This document shows positions 17,282 to 27,064 of a stretch of DNA of 64,000 bases, piece after piece. Under the pieces are notes generated by a model. It had not been told where the DNA came from. It searched no databases and worked only from the letters and a program-made list of their open reading frames with translations. The first letter of the stretch is position 1; each line of letters begins with the position of its first letter. A program made the position numbers and the translations under genes. Source of the DNA: Serratia sp. PL17 (GTDB lineage Bacteria > Pseudomonadota > Gammaproteobacteria > Enterobacterales > Enterobacteriaceae); NCBI RefSeq assembly GCF_017832355.1, contig NZ_JAFIBY010000008.1, forward strand, positions 62,001 to 126,000. The letters are read 5' to 3'.

Positions 17282-18514
17282 ATGCTGAACAGTCGTGTGG
17301 CTGAAAGTCCCCAGGGCTCATCCAGGAAGATCAAACTTTCTCTGATGGGGCCCGCCTTTATCGCGGCTATCGGCTATATCGATCCTGGCAACTTCGCCAC
17401 CAATATCCAGTCCGGTGCCTCTTTTGGTTATACCTTGCTCTGGGTGGTGGTGTGGGCCAATGTCATGGCGATGCTGATCCAGCTGTTGTCCGCCAAACTG
17501 GGTATTGCTACCGGTAAAAACCTTGCGGAGCATATTCGCGATCGTTTCCCTCGTCCGGCCGTCTGGGCCTATTGGGTGCAGGCAGAAATCATTGCAATGG
17601 CAACCGATCTGGCCGAGTTTATCGGTGCGGCGATCGGCTTCAAACTGTTGTTGGGTGTTACGCTGCTGGAGGGCGCGATCCTGACAGGTATTGCCACCTT
17701 CCTGATCCTGATGTTGCAAAAACGCGGTGAGAAACCCTTGGAATGGGTGATCGGCAGCCTTCTATTGTTTGTCGCGTTGGCGTACATGGTGGAACTGGTG
17801 TTTTCGCAGCCGCAGTTGGGGCCATTATTAAAAGGCATGGCGATACCGGATTTGCCGAACGGCGATGCGGTATTTCTGGCGGCAGGTGTGCTGGGGGCGA
17901 CCATCATGCCGCATGTTATTTATCTGCATTCATCGTTAACCCAGACCGCTGGGGAAAACTCAAAGGCCGATCGTTACGCGGCCACCAAGGTTGACGTTGC
18001 TATTGCCATGACCATTGCTGGGTTTGTAAATCTGGCGATGATGGCTACCGCCGCTGCGGCTTTCCACTTTAATGGCCACAGCGGGATTACCGATCTCGAT
18101 CAGGCCTATTTGACGCTACAACCCTTGTTGGGCCAGGCGGCGGCAACCATTTTCGGGCTGAGCCTGGTAGCTGCTGGGTTGTCTTCCACCGTAGTGGGAA
18201 CACTGGCGGGGCAAGTGGTGATGCAAGGTTTTGTTCGCTTTTACATACCGCTGTGGGTACGCCGGGTCGTTACCATGTTGCCGTCGTTTATCGTCATTAT
18301 GTTGGGGATGGATGCGACGCGCATTCTGGTGTTGAGCCAGGTTTTACTGAGTTTCGGTATTGCATTGGCTCTGGTGCCGCTGCTGTCGTTCACCGGTAAT
18401 CGTGAGCTGATGGGGGATATGGTGAACAGCCGCACTATACAGGCGACAGGTAAGTTGATTGTGCTGGTGGTGATTGGGCTAAATGGTTATCTGTTGGTGA
18501 GCAGTGTTCTTTGA
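17282..18514 (+). CDS. mntH: Proton-dependent manganese transporter MntH (Nramp)
   Basis: This 410-residue Nramp-family importer of Mn(II) in the inner membrane carries the metal-binding DPGN motif of helix 1 at residues 34-37 ([11 protein letters not shown]) and the helix 6 MPH motif ([12 protein letters not shown]). The length matches E. coli MntH (412). ATG 17282 gives the family N-terminus; the frame stays open 153 bases further upstream but without conserved sequence, and AAGTAAGGG lies at about the right distance. The gene follows a Fur-like box and diverges from nupC. Confidence 0.96.
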   Translation: MLNSRVAESPQGSSRKIKLSLMGPAFIAAIGYIDPGNFATNIQSGASFGYTLLWVVVWANVMAMLIQLLSAKLGIATGKNLAEHIRDRFPRPAVWAYWVQAEIIAMATDLAEFIGAAIGFKLLLGVTLLEGAILTGIATFLILMLQKRGEKPLEWVIGSLLLFVALAYMVELVFSQPQLGPLLKGMAIPDLPNGDAVFLAAGVLGATIMPHVIYLHSSLTQTAGENSKADRYAATKVDVAIAMTIAGFVNLAMMATAAAAFHFNGHSGITDLDQAYLTLQPLLGQAAATIFGLSLVAAGLSSTVVGTLAGQVVMQGFVRFYIPLWVRRVVTMLPSFIVIMLGMDATRILVLSQVLLSFGIALALVPLLSFTGNRELMGDMVNSRTIQATGKLIVLVVIGLNGYLLVSSVL

Positions 18515-18569
18515 GCGGGCACCCAATAAGGTGTTTTTAGCGAGTGTCACGTTATTTCCGGTCGATAAA

Positions 18570-18607
18570 CGAGCAAGGCACCCTGAAGTTCTTAGGGGCC
18601 TTGCTCG
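18570..18607. other. Long hairpin downstream of mntH
   Basis: The perfect 9-bp stem CGAGCAAGG/CCTTGCTCG encloses a possible inner CCCT/AGGG stem. There is no T-run, so it may be a Rho-dependent end or mRNA-stabilising hairpin for mntH. It lies between mntH and the convergent ypeC-like gene. Confidence 0.5.
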
Positions 18608-18678
18608 ACCGAAACGTTGCCCACATTTTGGATAAACATTAACTTACCGGCATTAGGGGATCATGCCGGTTTTTGCCG

Positions 18679-19089
18679 TTAATCGTCGCGATCGTCATTG
18701 CCATGGCGGCGATGATCACGGTCATCATGACGCCGATCTTTCCAATGGTGCTTATCATGATGCTTATAGTAGTGCTTATCGTATTTACGATAGCGACCAT
18801 CATGATAGTAATAATTTTTGCGCCAGTAGTCGTTGTCGCGCCAGCGATAACCGTCCCAGTAATATCCCCGCCGGCTACGGTCGCCCAGATAGCGGCCTTG
18901 GTGGCCTTGCCACCAGTCACGGTCGCGCCAGTCGTAACCGTCCCAATAGCGGCCGCGGTTGTCTTGTTCGCCTATGCGTAGTGAAACGCCTGGCATCAAA
19001 TCGATATTGATGCCTTCAGCCTTTGCCTGCTGTACGGCGGGCACTGTCGATACCACCAAGAGGGCGGCCAATAACAGAGGTTTAAACAT
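18679..19089 (-). CDS. ypeC: Secreted DUF2502 protein, YpeC-like
   Basis: This 136-residue protein starts with a signal peptide (MFKPLLLAALLVVSTVPAVQ, cut near AKA-E). The mature part begins GINIDLMPGVSLRIGEQDNR and continues with repeated aromatic/charged blocks such as GRYWDGYDWRDRDWW and GYYWDGYRWRDNDYW, then a His/Asp/Lys/Arg-rich tail (KHHDKHHWKDRRHDDRDHRR). DUF2502 proteins have no known biochemical role; the tail could bind metal, but that is a guess. E. coli ypeC lies beside mntH in the same order. A second DUF2502 gene is at 28.7 kb. Confidence 0.85.
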   Translation of the reverse strand: MFKPLLLAALLVVSTVPAVQQAKAEGINIDLMPGVSLRIGEQDNRGRYWDGYDWRDRDWWQGHQGRYLGDRSRRGYYWDGYRWRDNDYWRKNYYYHDGRYRKYDKHYYKHHDKHHWKDRRHDDRDHRRHGNDDRDD

Positions 19090-19280
19090 GAATACTCCTA
19101 TCCGCCGCAGCGGTTTGGCCGGTTTTATCGATAATGAAGCGCGTTCATCAGTTTATAAAACAGCCTTATAGTTTTACCTGCAATATTGGCATATTAACCG
19201 TTGCGGATAGGGTTGAATCTTAGAGGGATTCTGAAAAGCGGGGTGGGGCGAACGATTTAAGATTTGTCTGTCGTCGTGGG

Positions 19281-19310
19281 GTTATCGCCGGGAGGTATTC
19301 CGGCGATAAC
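19281..19310. terminator. Perfect hairpin downstream of the aldo/keto reductase gene
   Basis: The 11-bp perfect stem GTTATCGCCGG/CCGGCGATAAC has an 8-base loop and begins ten bases beyond the minus-strand gene's stop. It lacks a T-run on either side, so it is a probable 3'-end hairpin rather than a proven terminator. Confidence 0.5.
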
Positions 19311-19319
19311 TGTAAGCGA

Positions 19320-20309
19320 TTACATTAGTATCTGTTCAATTTGGGCGATTTCATCTTCGCTGAAGGTGCGGTTGTTCAGCATGCCAACGGCGTCTTCAAT
19401 TTGGCTGGTTTTACTGGCACCAATCAGCACTGAGGTGACGCGATCGCCACGTAATACCCAAGCCAATGCCATCTGCGACAGCTTCTGCCCCCGTTGTTGT
19501 GCCAGCGCATTGAGTCTGCGGACTTTCTCTAGCTTTTCCTCTGTGAGCTGACCGGGTTGAAGGAACTGGCTGCTGCTGGCGGCGCGCGAGTCTTGCGGGA
19601 TGCCATGCAGGTAGCGATCGGTTAACAGGCCACCTGCCAGCGGTGAAAAGGCAATGGAACCCACGCCGTGCTCTTCCAGCGTATCCAATAATTCGGGTTC
19701 AACCCAACGCTCGAACAGAGAGTATTTGGGCTGGTGGATGACACAGGGCGTGCCCAGCTTTTGCAGAATGCCGAACGCCTGGCGCGCACGGTCGGCGGGG
19801 TAGTTGGACAACCCGATATAGAGCGCCTTGCCCTGACGTACCAGCAGATCCAGCGCGGCCATGGTTTCTTCCAGTGGTGTATCTGGATCAGGGCGATGGT
19901 GGTAGAAAATGTCGACGTATTCCAGGCCCATGCGCCGCAGGCTTTGATCCAGACTGGCAACCAGGTACTTTTTCGATCCCCAGTCGCCATAAGGGCCCGG
20001 CCACATGGTGTAACCGGCCTTTGAGGAGACGATCAGTTCATCACGCCAGGGCTTCAAATCCGCGTTAAGAATGCGGCCGAAGTTTTCCTCGGCGGAGCCG
20101 GGAGGCGGGCCATAATTGTTTGCCAAATCAAAGTGCGTGATGCCGTGATCGAACGCGCAGTGGATCAGTTTACGCGCATTGTCATACAGCGTCGTGTCAC
20201 CAAAGTTGTGCCATAAGCCCAGTGAGATTGCCGGGAGTTTTAGACCACTGCGTCCGCAGCGGCTGTATTCCATACTTTGATAGCGTGAAGAATCAGCCTG
20301 ATAAAGCAT
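19320..20309 (-). CDS. gpr: Aldo/keto reductase, YghZ (L-glyceraldehyde 3-phosphate reductase) type
   Basis: This 329-residue NADPH-dependent reductase belongs to the aldo/keto reductase superfamily, potassium-channel-beta-like branch. Visible motifs are the catalytic-region aspartate and tyrosine in THFDLANNYGPPPGSAEE, lysine in IVSSKAGYTMWPGPYGDWGS, GLSNYPADRARQA, and the cofactor loop SVLIGASKTSQIEDAV. These match E. coli YghZ, which reduces L-glyceraldehyde 3-phosphate and other aldehydes. ATG 20309 is preceded by AAAGGG at a good distance. It is divergent from ipdC over 242 bp; a role in clearing aldehydes is possible but not shown. Confidence 0.85.
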   Translation of the reverse strand: MLYQADSSRYQSMEYSRCGRSGLKLPAISLGLWHNFGDTTLYDNARKLIHCAFDHGITHFDLANNYGPPPGSAEENFGRILNADLKPWRDELIVSSKAGYTMWPGPYGDWGSKKYLVASLDQSLRRMGLEYVDIFYHHRPDPDTPLEETMAALDLLVRQGKALYIGLSNYPADRARQAFGILQKLGTPCVIHQPKYSLFERWVEPELLDTLEEHGVGSIAFSPLAGGLLTDRYLHGIPQDSRAASSSQFLQPGQLTEEKLEKVRRLNALAQQRGQKLSQMALAWVLRGDRVTSVLIGASKTSQIEDAVGMLNNRTFSEDEIAQIEQILM

Positions 20310-20551
20310 ACAAACCCTTTTCAGCAGAGATGAAATGAATTTTAGTGTATGCGTTTTCACTGTCTTTGTCAGAGCGCTTGATCACGCTTGGCGGGTGACG
20401 ATTCACCCCGTTGATGGGGGATTTATCATAAATGCCAAAGCGGGGGATGTAACGCAAGGTTGCCAATTGCCTTTTAAGCGCAAAGTTCGAAATTTGTGCA
20501 ATTTCTTCGATACTTAGTAGTAGAAATTACAACCATTGGTAGGTGATGATC

Positions 20552-22213
20552 ATGAGTAAAAACTATACGGTGGCTGATTATCTACTCGATCGTTTAGCTC
20601 AGATTGGTATCCGGCATTTCTTCGGTGTGCCTGGGGACTACAATCTGCAGTTTCTCGATCACGTCATCGCTCACCCGCAGATCACCTGGGTGGGATGTGC
20701 CAATGAACTTAACGCTGCCTATGCAGCAGATGGTTATGCGCGTTGCAAACCGGCGGCGGCCTTGTTGACCACTTTTGGCGTCGGTGAACTCAGTGCGGTC
20801 AACGGCATTGCGGGCAGCTATGCAGAATATTTGCCGGTGATCCATGTCGTTGGTGCCCCGGCGCTACGCGCGCAGCGTGCTGGGGATTTACTGCACCATT
20901 CGCTGGGGGATGGGGATTTTGGTCATTTTGCCCGGATGGCGAAAGAAGTGACAGTGGCGCAGGCCAGCCTCACTGCCGACAACGCAGAAGCAGAGATCGA
21001 TCGCCTGCTGACCACCGCGCTGTTTGAGCATCGCCCTGTCTACCTGTTGCTGCCGAGTGAGGTGGCAGAAGCGCCGTTGGCGTCCCGACCCACACCGCTT
21101 ATGTTGCGGCAGGCTAATCTTTCACAGGCATCACTGCAGGCATTTGTCGCGGCCGCACGTGAGATGTTGCTTCCTGCACGACGGGTTTCTTTGCTGGCCG
21201 ATTTTTTGGCGGAACGTTTTGGTGCTGAAAGGGGGTTGGAACAGTGGATGGCGGAGGTCGACATGCCGCATTCAACGATGCTGATGGGAAAGAGCGTGTT
21301 GGACGAAACGCATGCCTGCTTTACGGGCACCTATGCTGGGGCAGCCAGCGATCCGCAGGTGAAACAGCTGATTGAGAATGCAGACGTGGTAATTACCGTC
21401 GGCGTGCGTTTCACCGATACCATTACGGCTGGTTTCACCCATCATTTGCCTGTGGAGAAGCGTATTGATGTGCAGCCATTTGAAGCACGCGTTGGGCATC
21501 AGGTATTCAGCCAGATCCCGATGCATGATGCGATCATCGCCCTACACCAATTAACGTTGTCGCTGGCGAAACAGTGGCAATTACCGACTATCCAGCGCCC
21601 AACGTTGCCGGGCCCCACGGGGACAGGGTTGGATCAACATGGCTTTTGGCAGCAGATTCAGGACTTTTTACGGCCAAACGATATCCTGATCGTCGAACAG
21701 GGCACCGCCTGTTTTGGCGCAGCGGGGCTTAGCCTGCCTCAGGGATGCAGGTTTATCGTCCAGTCGCTGTGGGGGTCTATCGGTTATACCCTGCCGGCGG
21801 CGTTCGGCGCACAAACGGCGGAGCCAGATCGGCGGGTGGTGCTGTTGATCGGCGACGGTTCGGCGCAGCTTACGGCGCAAGAACTGGGATCGATGTTGCG
21901 TGATGGGCTAAAACCGGTGATCTTCCTGCTGAATAATGACGGTTATACCGTTGAACGGGCAATCCACGGCCCGCAGCAGCGTTATAACGATATCGCTCAG
22001 TGGAACTGGACGCTGCTGCCGCAGGCATTGGCGGGTGAGCATCCGGTGAAAACGCTGCGAGTCACCGAACCGGAACAGCTACGCCAGGCTTTAAAAGCGT
22101 TAGCGGACAGCCAGCAACTGGCTTTTGTTGAAGTGGTGCTGCCGAAGATGGATATCCCCGAATTACTGGACACCATCTCGCGCGCGATTCAGTCACGTAA
22201 CGTGGCGGCCTGA
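20552..22213 (+). CDS. ipdC: Indolepyruvate decarboxylase (thiamine diphosphate enzyme)
   Basis: This 553-residue cytoplasmic enzyme is of the pyruvate decarboxylase type. The catalytic Glu52 lies in GCANELNAAYAADGYAR, the N-terminal PYR domain starts YTVADYLLDRLAQIGIRHFF, and the cofactor motif GDGSAQLTAQELGSML...NNDGYTVERAIHG is in the C-terminal third. It most resembles the Enterobacter IpdC/PDC group, which decarboxylates indole-3-pyruvate to indole-3-acetaldehyde in auxin or tryptophol formation; phenylpyruvate is an alternative substrate. ATG 20552 is preceded by AGGTGAT. Its 3' end overlaps a convergent LysR gene by 25 bp. E. coli K-12 has no equivalent here. Confidence 0.88.
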   Translation: MSKNYTVADYLLDRLAQIGIRHFFGVPGDYNLQFLDHVIAHPQITWVGCANELNAAYAADGYARCKPAAALLTTFGVGELSAVNGIAGSYAEYLPVIHVVGAPALRAQRAGDLLHHSLGDGDFGHFARMAKEVTVAQASLTADNAEAEIDRLLTTALFEHRPVYLLLPSEVAEAPLASRPTPLMLRQANLSQASLQAFVAAAREMLLPARRVSLLADFLAERFGAERGLEQWMAEVDMPHSTMLMGKSVLDETHACFTGTYAGAASDPQVKQLIENADVVITVGVRFTDTITAGFTHHLPVEKRIDVQPFEARVGHQVFSQIPMHDAIIALHQLTLSLAKQWQLPTIQRPTLPGPTGTGLDQHGFWQQIQDFLRPNDILIVEQGTACFGAAGLSLPQGCRFIVQSLWGSIGYTLPAAFGAQTAEPDRRVVLLIGDGSAQLTAQELGSMLRDGLKPVIFLLNNDGYTVERAIHGPQQRYNDIAQWNWTLLPQALAGEHPVKTLRVTEPEQLRQALKALADSQQLAFVEVVLPKMDIPELLDTISRAIQSRNVAA

Positions 22214-23079
22214 TCTTGATCGCTTTCCAGTAGCCGCTCCAACATCCAATACCCCGCCGGCCCCGGCGGGGTCAGCTTTGACCACACCGCATCCACCGAT
22301 ATCAGCTTGGGCCAGCCGCGCGGGCGTAACTCGGTCAGTTTGTTGTGGCCATATTGCTTAACCAGCCAGTGTGGCAGTACCGCCCAACCGAACCCTTGCT
22401 CTGCCATTTCCAGCAACAGCAGGTAGCTGGGTGCAGACCATACCAAACCGCCAGAGCGGGGGGGAACAGCCCCGGTATAGGTGTTCAAAATAAGTTGACG
22501 CGTACTGGACAGTTGTTCAGGCGTTGGGGTGACAGTCTGCGCCAATGGGTGCGTATGCGCGATGAACAACCCCATTTCCGTCTGCTCCGGCAGCCGTGCA
22601 AAACCAATGTCAGGTGGGTAACTGGCCTGTACTTCAACCATGCCAATGTGCGCGCGACCGCTTTGTAGCAGATCTAGCACGTCGCCTTCTTCGGCGATCA
22701 TCCACTCCAGTTCGATATCCTGATAGCGTTGCTCGAAAAGTTGCATCAGTCGGTCATGGTGCTTCGGCTGATAGGTGTCGGAGAACACCAGGCTGAGGCG
22801 CGGCTCGATGTTGTCCGCCAACCGAATGCTCAGTGCGTCCAATCGCTCGCTGGCGGCGAGGATTTCCTGCACGTGACCCAAGACTTTGTGCCCGGCAGCG
22901 GTCAAGACCGGTTGCCGGGCCTGGCGATCGAACAGGATTAACCCGAGATCGGCTTCCAGGTTGGCGATGGCCGTGCTGACCGTTGACTGGCTTTTGCGCA
23001 GTTTGCGGGCGGCGGCAGAGAAGGAACCGAGGGCGGCCGCTTCGACAAACGCCTGTAAGGCTTCGGGGGAATAACGCAT
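22189..23079 (-). CDS. LysR-family transcriptional regulator divergent from a PACE efflux gene
   Basis: This is a 296-residue LysR regulator. The N-terminal winged helix-turn-helix is at residues 5-63 (LQAFVEAAALGSFSAAARKL then SQSTVSTAIANLEADLG), followed by an effector-binding domain that starts RLSLVFSDTYQP. It is divergent from the PACE efflux gene with 157 bp between. This is the arrangement of AceR with aceI in Acinetobacter, so control of the efflux gene is the best guess. It also overlaps ipdC at the 3' end by 25 bp, which could create transcriptional interference. The effector is unknown. Confidence 0.85.
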   Translation of the reverse strand: MRYSPEALQAFVEAAALGSFSAAARKLRKSQSTVSTAIANLEADLGLILFDRQARQPVLTAAGHKVLGHVQEILAASERLDALSIRLADNIEPRLSLVFSDTYQPKHHDRLMQLFEQRYQDIELEWMIAEEGDVLDLLQSGRAHIGMVEVQASYPPDIGFARLPEQTEMGLFIAHTHPLAQTVTPTPEQLSSTRQLILNTYTGAVPPRSGGLVWSAPSYLLLLEMAEQGFGWAVLPHWLVKQYGHNKLTELRPRGWPKLISVDAVWSKLTPPGPAGYWMLERLLESDQDQAATLRD

Positions 23080-23236
23080 GATGTATCTACTTTATCGATG
23101 GAACCTATCTTTAATCTAATCAAAAATACGATAATAATCACCTGGTTTTCGTCAGGGGCGAATAAGTTCGTTCCTGGTCATAGGGGCGCGGATTACAGCG
23201 CCCTTACCAATGAATAGGGTAAAAAATAGGTGATGT

Positions 23237-23689
23237 ATGCAACTGCAAAACAAGTCTTTCATTGAACGTATCGTCCATGCCGTCGGGTTTGAAGCCATCG
23301 CAGTGATGATCTGTGCCCCATTGGGTGCGTGGTTGCTTAACCGTTCGATGGTGCAGGTCGGTGCGTTGGCGGTGATGTTGTCCACCGTCGCTATGGTGTG
23401 GAATATGGTTTATAACACCCTTTTTGACCGTTTGTGGCCTGTGGGCCGTGTGGTACGTAACCTTAAAGTGCGGGTGTTTCATGCCCTGGGCTTTGAGGCG
23501 GGATTCGTGTTGATCGGTGTACCTATCGCCGCCTGGATGTTAAGTATTTCTTTACTGCAGGCGTTTATGCTGGAGATCGGTTTCTTCCTGTTCTTCCTGC
23601 CGTACACCATGCTTTATAACTGGGTCTACGATACGCTGCGCCAGCGTTGGTTTGATGCGCGTCAACCCGCCAACTCTTCCGCTAAATAA
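23237..23689 (+). CDS. PACE-family multidrug efflux transporter
   Basis: This 150-residue inner-membrane protein has two tandem bacterial transmembrane pair domains, four helices in all. Each domain begins with the same signature: ERIVHAVGFEAIAV (Glu19, equivalent to the essential Glu15 of AceI) and VFHALGFEAGFVLIGVPIAA. The second and fourth helices end with WNMVYNTLFDRLWP and YNWVYDTLRQRW. PACE proteins export chlorhexidine and other biocides, with short diamines as likely natural substrates. The divergent LysR gene is its probable regulator. The start ATG follows AGGTGATGT. Confidence 0.92.
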   Translation: MQLQNKSFIERIVHAVGFEAIAVMICAPLGAWLLNRSMVQVGALAVMLSTVAMVWNMVYNTLFDRLWPVGRVVRNLKVRVFHALGFEAGFVLIGVPIAAWMLSISLLQAFMLEIGFFLFFLPYTMLYNWVYDTLRQRWFDARQPANSSAK

Positions 23690-23757
23690 GGCGTCGTCAT
23701 CGCTGTCATTCTCAGGTAATGTCGAGCAGTGACCGCAATATGACTGAGGAGAAAACG

Positions 23758-24450
23758 ATGAAAGTATTGGGCCTGCTGGGGGGAATGAGTTGGGAATCGA
23801 CCATTCCCTATTACCGCATGATCAATGAGCAGGTGAAAGACCGGCTTGGGGGTCTGCATTCGGCCAAAATCGTTCTCTACAGTGTTGATTTTCACGAGGT
23901 GGAACGCCTGCAGCATCAGGGCGATTGGGACGGCGCAGGGCGCTTGTTAGCCTCGGCGGCGGCCTCACTACGTGCCGCGGGGGCGCAGGCCATCGTCATT
24001 TGCACCAACACGATGCACAAGGTGGCGGATGCGGTTGAACAGGCAAGCGGATTACCGCTCATTCACATCGCCGACGCAACGGCGCTGCAGGTACGGCAAC
24101 AGGATATTCGCCGTGTCGGGCTGCTCGGTACGCGCTTTACTATGGAGCAGGCGTTTTATCGCGGGCGGCTGCAGGAAAAATTTGGCATAGAAGTCGTGAC
24201 CCCGGTGGCGGCCGATCGTGACATTGTGCACCGCATTATTTATGAAGAATTGTGCCTGGGGAAAATCCGCGATACGTCACGCGACGAATATCGCCGTATT
24301 ATCGGTGACCTGGAACAGCAGGGGGCGCAAGGCATTATTTTCGGCTGCACCGAGATTGGTTTGCTGGTTGGCGCGCAGGATGCGTCAGTGCCGGTATTTG
24401 ACACGACCGCCATCCATGCGCGCGCTGCGGCGGAATACGCGCTGGCCTAA
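23758..24450 (+). CDS. Amino acid racemase, aspartate/glutamate racemase family (YgeA-like)
   Basis: A 230-residue cofactor-independent racemase. The two catalytic cysteines are at residue 82 ([12 protein letters not shown]) and residue 197 ([11 protein letters not shown]), the spacing of E. coli YgeA, a broad-specificity racemase of homoserine and other amino acids. The N-terminus [20 protein letters not shown] is typical. ATG 23758 follows GAGGAGAAAAC; upstream in-frame starts have no ribosome site. The 3' end overlaps convergent yfeO by 4 bp. The physiological substrate cannot be read from the sequence. Confidence 0.88.
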   Translation: MKVLGLLGGMSWESTIPYYRMINEQVKDRLGGLHSAKIVLYSVDFHEVERLQHQGDWDGAGRLLASAAASLRAAGAQAIVICTNTMHKVADAVEQASGLPLIHIADATALQVRQQDIRRVGLLGTRFTMEQAFYRGRLQEKFGIEVVTPVAADRDIVHRIIYEELCLGKIRDTSRDEYRRIIGDLEQQGAQGIIFGCTEIGLLVGAQDASVPVFDTTAIHARAAAEYALA

Positions 24451-25694
24451 TCGTCGTGGGGCGGTTGGCGTCTGCCCACCAACATCAGGGGTTTGCCCGC
24501 CAGTACCAGCCATGCGGGCAACATCACGACGCATAACACAGGCAGCAGGTGCAATTCTGGCACGACGGCAACGGCCATAAACAGGCTAAGCCAACCATCA
24601 CGCGTTACCACCAGCACTAACCCCATAATGGCGCAGGATACGGTAATAGCAGCCGGTACCGCCGGGACGTGCTGATGCAGCATCAGGCCCAACGCCACCC
24701 CGATAAAGACCGCAGGGAAAATACGTCCGCCGCGAAAACCGCTGGCGGCAGCAATCACCAGTGCTGCCAGTTTGGTCAGTGTAATCAGCAACAGCTCCGT
24801 GACGGAGAAACTCTCGTCAATCGCCAGCCGTTTCATTTCATCAAGCCCTTTAAACAGGGTGATATCACCGCCGATCAACGCCAGCAATCCCAGTACAAAG
24901 CCACCTAGCCCCAACATCAGCACCGGATTTTTAATGGAGTGGAATAGGCGATGGGCATGAGGAAAGCTCCATACGGCCACCATGCCCAGTGCGACGGCGA
25001 TGAGGGCGACGATCGAGCCACTGAAAATATCCGTCAGCCGGGTAGCGGCATAGGCATCGATCTGCAGTGCAAAGTTTGGGGTGAAAAAGAGCTGCGTGGT
25101 GACGGCACCGGCCGCCGCCGCCATCAACGGCGCAAACAGCCTGTCCCACAGCGGTACATCATTATTGCCCGCCAGGGTTTGGGAGAAGATCAAGGCTGCC
25201 GCGACCGGGGTACCAAACAGTGCGCCGATGGTGCCGGCCGCAGCCAGAATAATCCAGTCCATCCGTGGGACTTTGGGTAGCAGACGCGAGCCCATGGCCA
25301 CGACAAGCGCAATATTGATGGCGGTGATCGGGTTTTCCGGCCCCAGACTGACGCCGCCCACCAGGCCAACGATCAGTGCCAGCGCAAGACCCGGCAGTGC
25401 CGAAAGCGGCAGTGGCATGCCGATCAGCGATTCAGTGGCCGGATCAGGCCCCGCATGGCCAGGCATGTAGCGGATAATCAGCCCAACGGCGACGCCGGTC
25501 AGCGTCAGAATGCCGATCAGCCACCAGGGCGAATGGGTATCGATATTCATCGCCGCAGGAATATTCACCCAGAGCAGCCGCTGCAATGCATCGGCGAATT
25601 TCATCACCAGAATGAGGACCAGGCTTGAGGCCGAACCGATAACGAGAGCGGGCAGAGCGAAAGCCAACATGGCATTGGCGCGCGGGTGCAGCAT
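24447..25694 (-). CDS. yfeO: CLC-type ion channel/transporter YfeO
   Basis: This 415-residue inner-membrane protein of the voltage-gated chloride channel (CLC) superfamily has about eleven hydrophobic helices. The family regions are [20 protein letters not shown] (the GxEGP-type anion motif, here with GPENP), [20 protein letters not shown] and [19 protein letters not shown]. It lies between ypeC/mntH and glk as in E. coli, where YfeO is 418 residues. Ion specificity is unproven. The start at 25694 (MLHPRANAM) matches the family; the second Met eight residues on is an alternative. It converges on the racemase gene. Confidence 0.9.
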   Translation of the reverse strand: MLHPRANAMLAFALPALVIGSASSLVLILVMKFADALQRLLWVNIPAAMNIDTHSPWWLIGILTLTGVAVGLIIRYMPGHAGPDPATESLIGMPLPLSALPGLALALIVGLVGGVSLGPENPITAINIALVVAMGSRLLPKVPRMDWIILAAAGTIGALFGTPVAAALIFSQTLAGNNDVPLWDRLFAPLMAAAAGAVTTQLFFTPNFALQIDAYAATRLTDIFSGSIVALIAVALGMVAVWSFPHAHRLFHSIKNPVLMLGLGGFVLGLLALIGGDITLFKGLDEMKRLAIDESFSVTELLLITLTKLAALVIAAASGFRGGRIFPAVFIGVALGLMLHQHVPAVPAAITVSCAIMGLVLVVTRDGWLSLFMAVAVVPELHLLPVLCVVMLPAWLVLAGKPLMLVGRRQPPHDD

Positions 25695-26037
25695 GCAGGG
25701 ATCCCTTATCAATGGCCCTGGATGGCAGGCCGAACGGGTGATGGTTGTGGCCACAGCTTGCCAGACAATCGGCACGCAGGCACGCAAAGATATTTCTGGC
25801 CGGGCGTAAAGGCCGCAGCCGGTTAATAGTGCCTTTCTGTCATGACGGTTAACAGTGACCGTGGCCCGTTTTTTGCCGCAATTTGTTTCAAATGGGGTTG
25901 GAAAGGGTTGGCTGAACCGTTTTTTGTGATCAAGATCGCTAATGGATGGCCGCGCAGAGGATGGTGATTGTTGTTTTTGCAGTGGGATTTTACAGTGTGG
26001 GCAGCTTTCTATTATTCATTTTGCGGAGAAGATACTG
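25695..26037. other. yfeO-glk intergenic region
   Basis: This 343 bp holds the divergent promoters of yfeO and glk. A weak CRP-like sequence (TGTGATCAAGATCGCT, 25925-25940) is the only regulatory match I noticed. No small gene or repeat was seen. Confidence 0.4.
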
Positions 26038-27000
26038 ATGACTTATGCCCTCGTAGGTGATGTAGGCGGCACCAATGCCCGCCTTGCGTTGTGCACTGTG
26101 GCGACGGGTGAAATTACCCAGGCGAAAACCTATTCCGGCCTGGAGTTCGACAGCCTGGAAGCCGTGATTCGCCAATATTTAAAAGAGCAGAATATCCAGG
26201 TTCAGGATGCCTGTATTGCGATTGCCTGTCCTGTCACTGAAGACTGGGTGGCCATGACCAATCATACCTGGGCATTCTCAATCAAAGAGATAAAGGCCAA
26301 TCTGGGGCTGAGTCATCTGGAAGTGATCAATGACTTTACCGCCGTGTCGATGGCGATCCCGATGTTGTCGCAAGACGACGTATTGCAGTTTGGCGGTAGC
26401 AGTGCGCAGAAAGATAAACCGATCGCGGTATATGGTGCCGGTACGGGGTTAGGGGTCGCGCATCTGGTGCACGTTGACCGTCGCTGGGTGAGCTTGCCGG
26501 GTGAGGGGGGGCACGTTGATTTCGCACCGAACAGTGAAGAAGAAGATATCATTCTGCAAGTGTTACGCGCTGAAGTTGGGCATGTCTCCGCAGAACGCGT
26601 GCTATCTGGGCCAGGATTGGTCAATCTCTACCGCGCTATCGTCAAGTCAGATAAGCGTCTGCCAGAAAAACTGGAGCCGAAGGACATTACCGAACGCGCC
26701 TTGGCTGATAGCTGCATCGACTGCCGCCGTGCTCTGTCGTTGTTCTGCGTGATCATGGGCCGCTTTGGCGGCAACCTGGCGCTGAATTTGGGCACCTTTG
26801 GCGGTGTTTATATTGCCGGTGGTATCGTGCCGCGCTTTATGGCGTTCTTCAAAGCCTCCGGTTTCCGTGCGGCGTTCGAGGATAAAGGGCGTTTCAAGGA
26901 TTACGTACAGGATATCCCGGTATTTATGATCACCCATGGGCAACCCGGTTTACTGGGTGCTGGCGCTCACTTGCGCCAGACGCTGGGTATGCATTTGTAA
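26038..27000 (+). CDS. glk: Glucokinase
   Basis: This 320-residue cytoplasmic kinase phosphorylates glucose to glucose 6-phosphate with ATP (E. coli Glk 321). The phosphate motif is [15 protein letters not shown] at the N-terminus. Glucose-site residues lie in [25 protein letters not shown] and [17 protein letters not shown], and the C-terminus has [18 protein letters not shown] and [19 protein letters not shown] 26038 follows GCGGAGAAGATACTG. A strong bidirectional terminator separates it from convergent yhjX. It handles free glucose that escapes PTS phosphorylation. Confidence 0.97.
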   Translation: MTYALVGDVGGTNARLALCTVATGEITQAKTYSGLEFDSLEAVIRQYLKEQNIQVQDACIAIACPVTEDWVAMTNHTWAFSIKEIKANLGLSHLEVINDFTAVSMAIPMLSQDDVLQFGGSSAQKDKPIAVYGAGTGLGVAHLVHVDRRWVSLPGEGGHVDFAPNSEEEDIILQVLRAEVGHVSAERVLSGPGLVNLYRAIVKSDKRLPEKLEPKDITERALADSCIDCRRALSLFCVIMGRFGGNLALNLGTFGGVYIAGGIVPRFMAFFKASGFRAAFEDKGRFKDYVQDIPVFMITHGQPGLLGAGAHLRQTLGMHL

Positions 27001-27014
27001 CCGAAAGCCGTGAT

Positions 27015-27051
27015 AAAAAAAGGGGCGCAACCCGTGGGTTGCGCCCCTTTT
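27015..27051. terminator. Bidirectional terminator between glk and yhjX
   Basis: The 13-bp stem AGGGGCGCAACCC/GGGTTGCGCCCCT has a 3-base loop. It is flanked by an A-run on the left and TTTT on the right, so it can end both convergent transcripts. Confidence 0.92.
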
Positions 27052-27064
27052 GTCATTCAAGGGA

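Noticed and set aside
18663-19010. Plus-strand frames opposite the ypeC-like gene rich in Ile/Val or Asp/His/Ser
   Set aside because: They mirror the biased composition of the DUF2502 gene on the other strand and lack start signals; the signal peptide and family core support the minus strand.
25925-25940. CRP site upstream of glk
   Set aside because: Only the left half TGTGA matches well; the right half is TCGCT. Kept only as a note.
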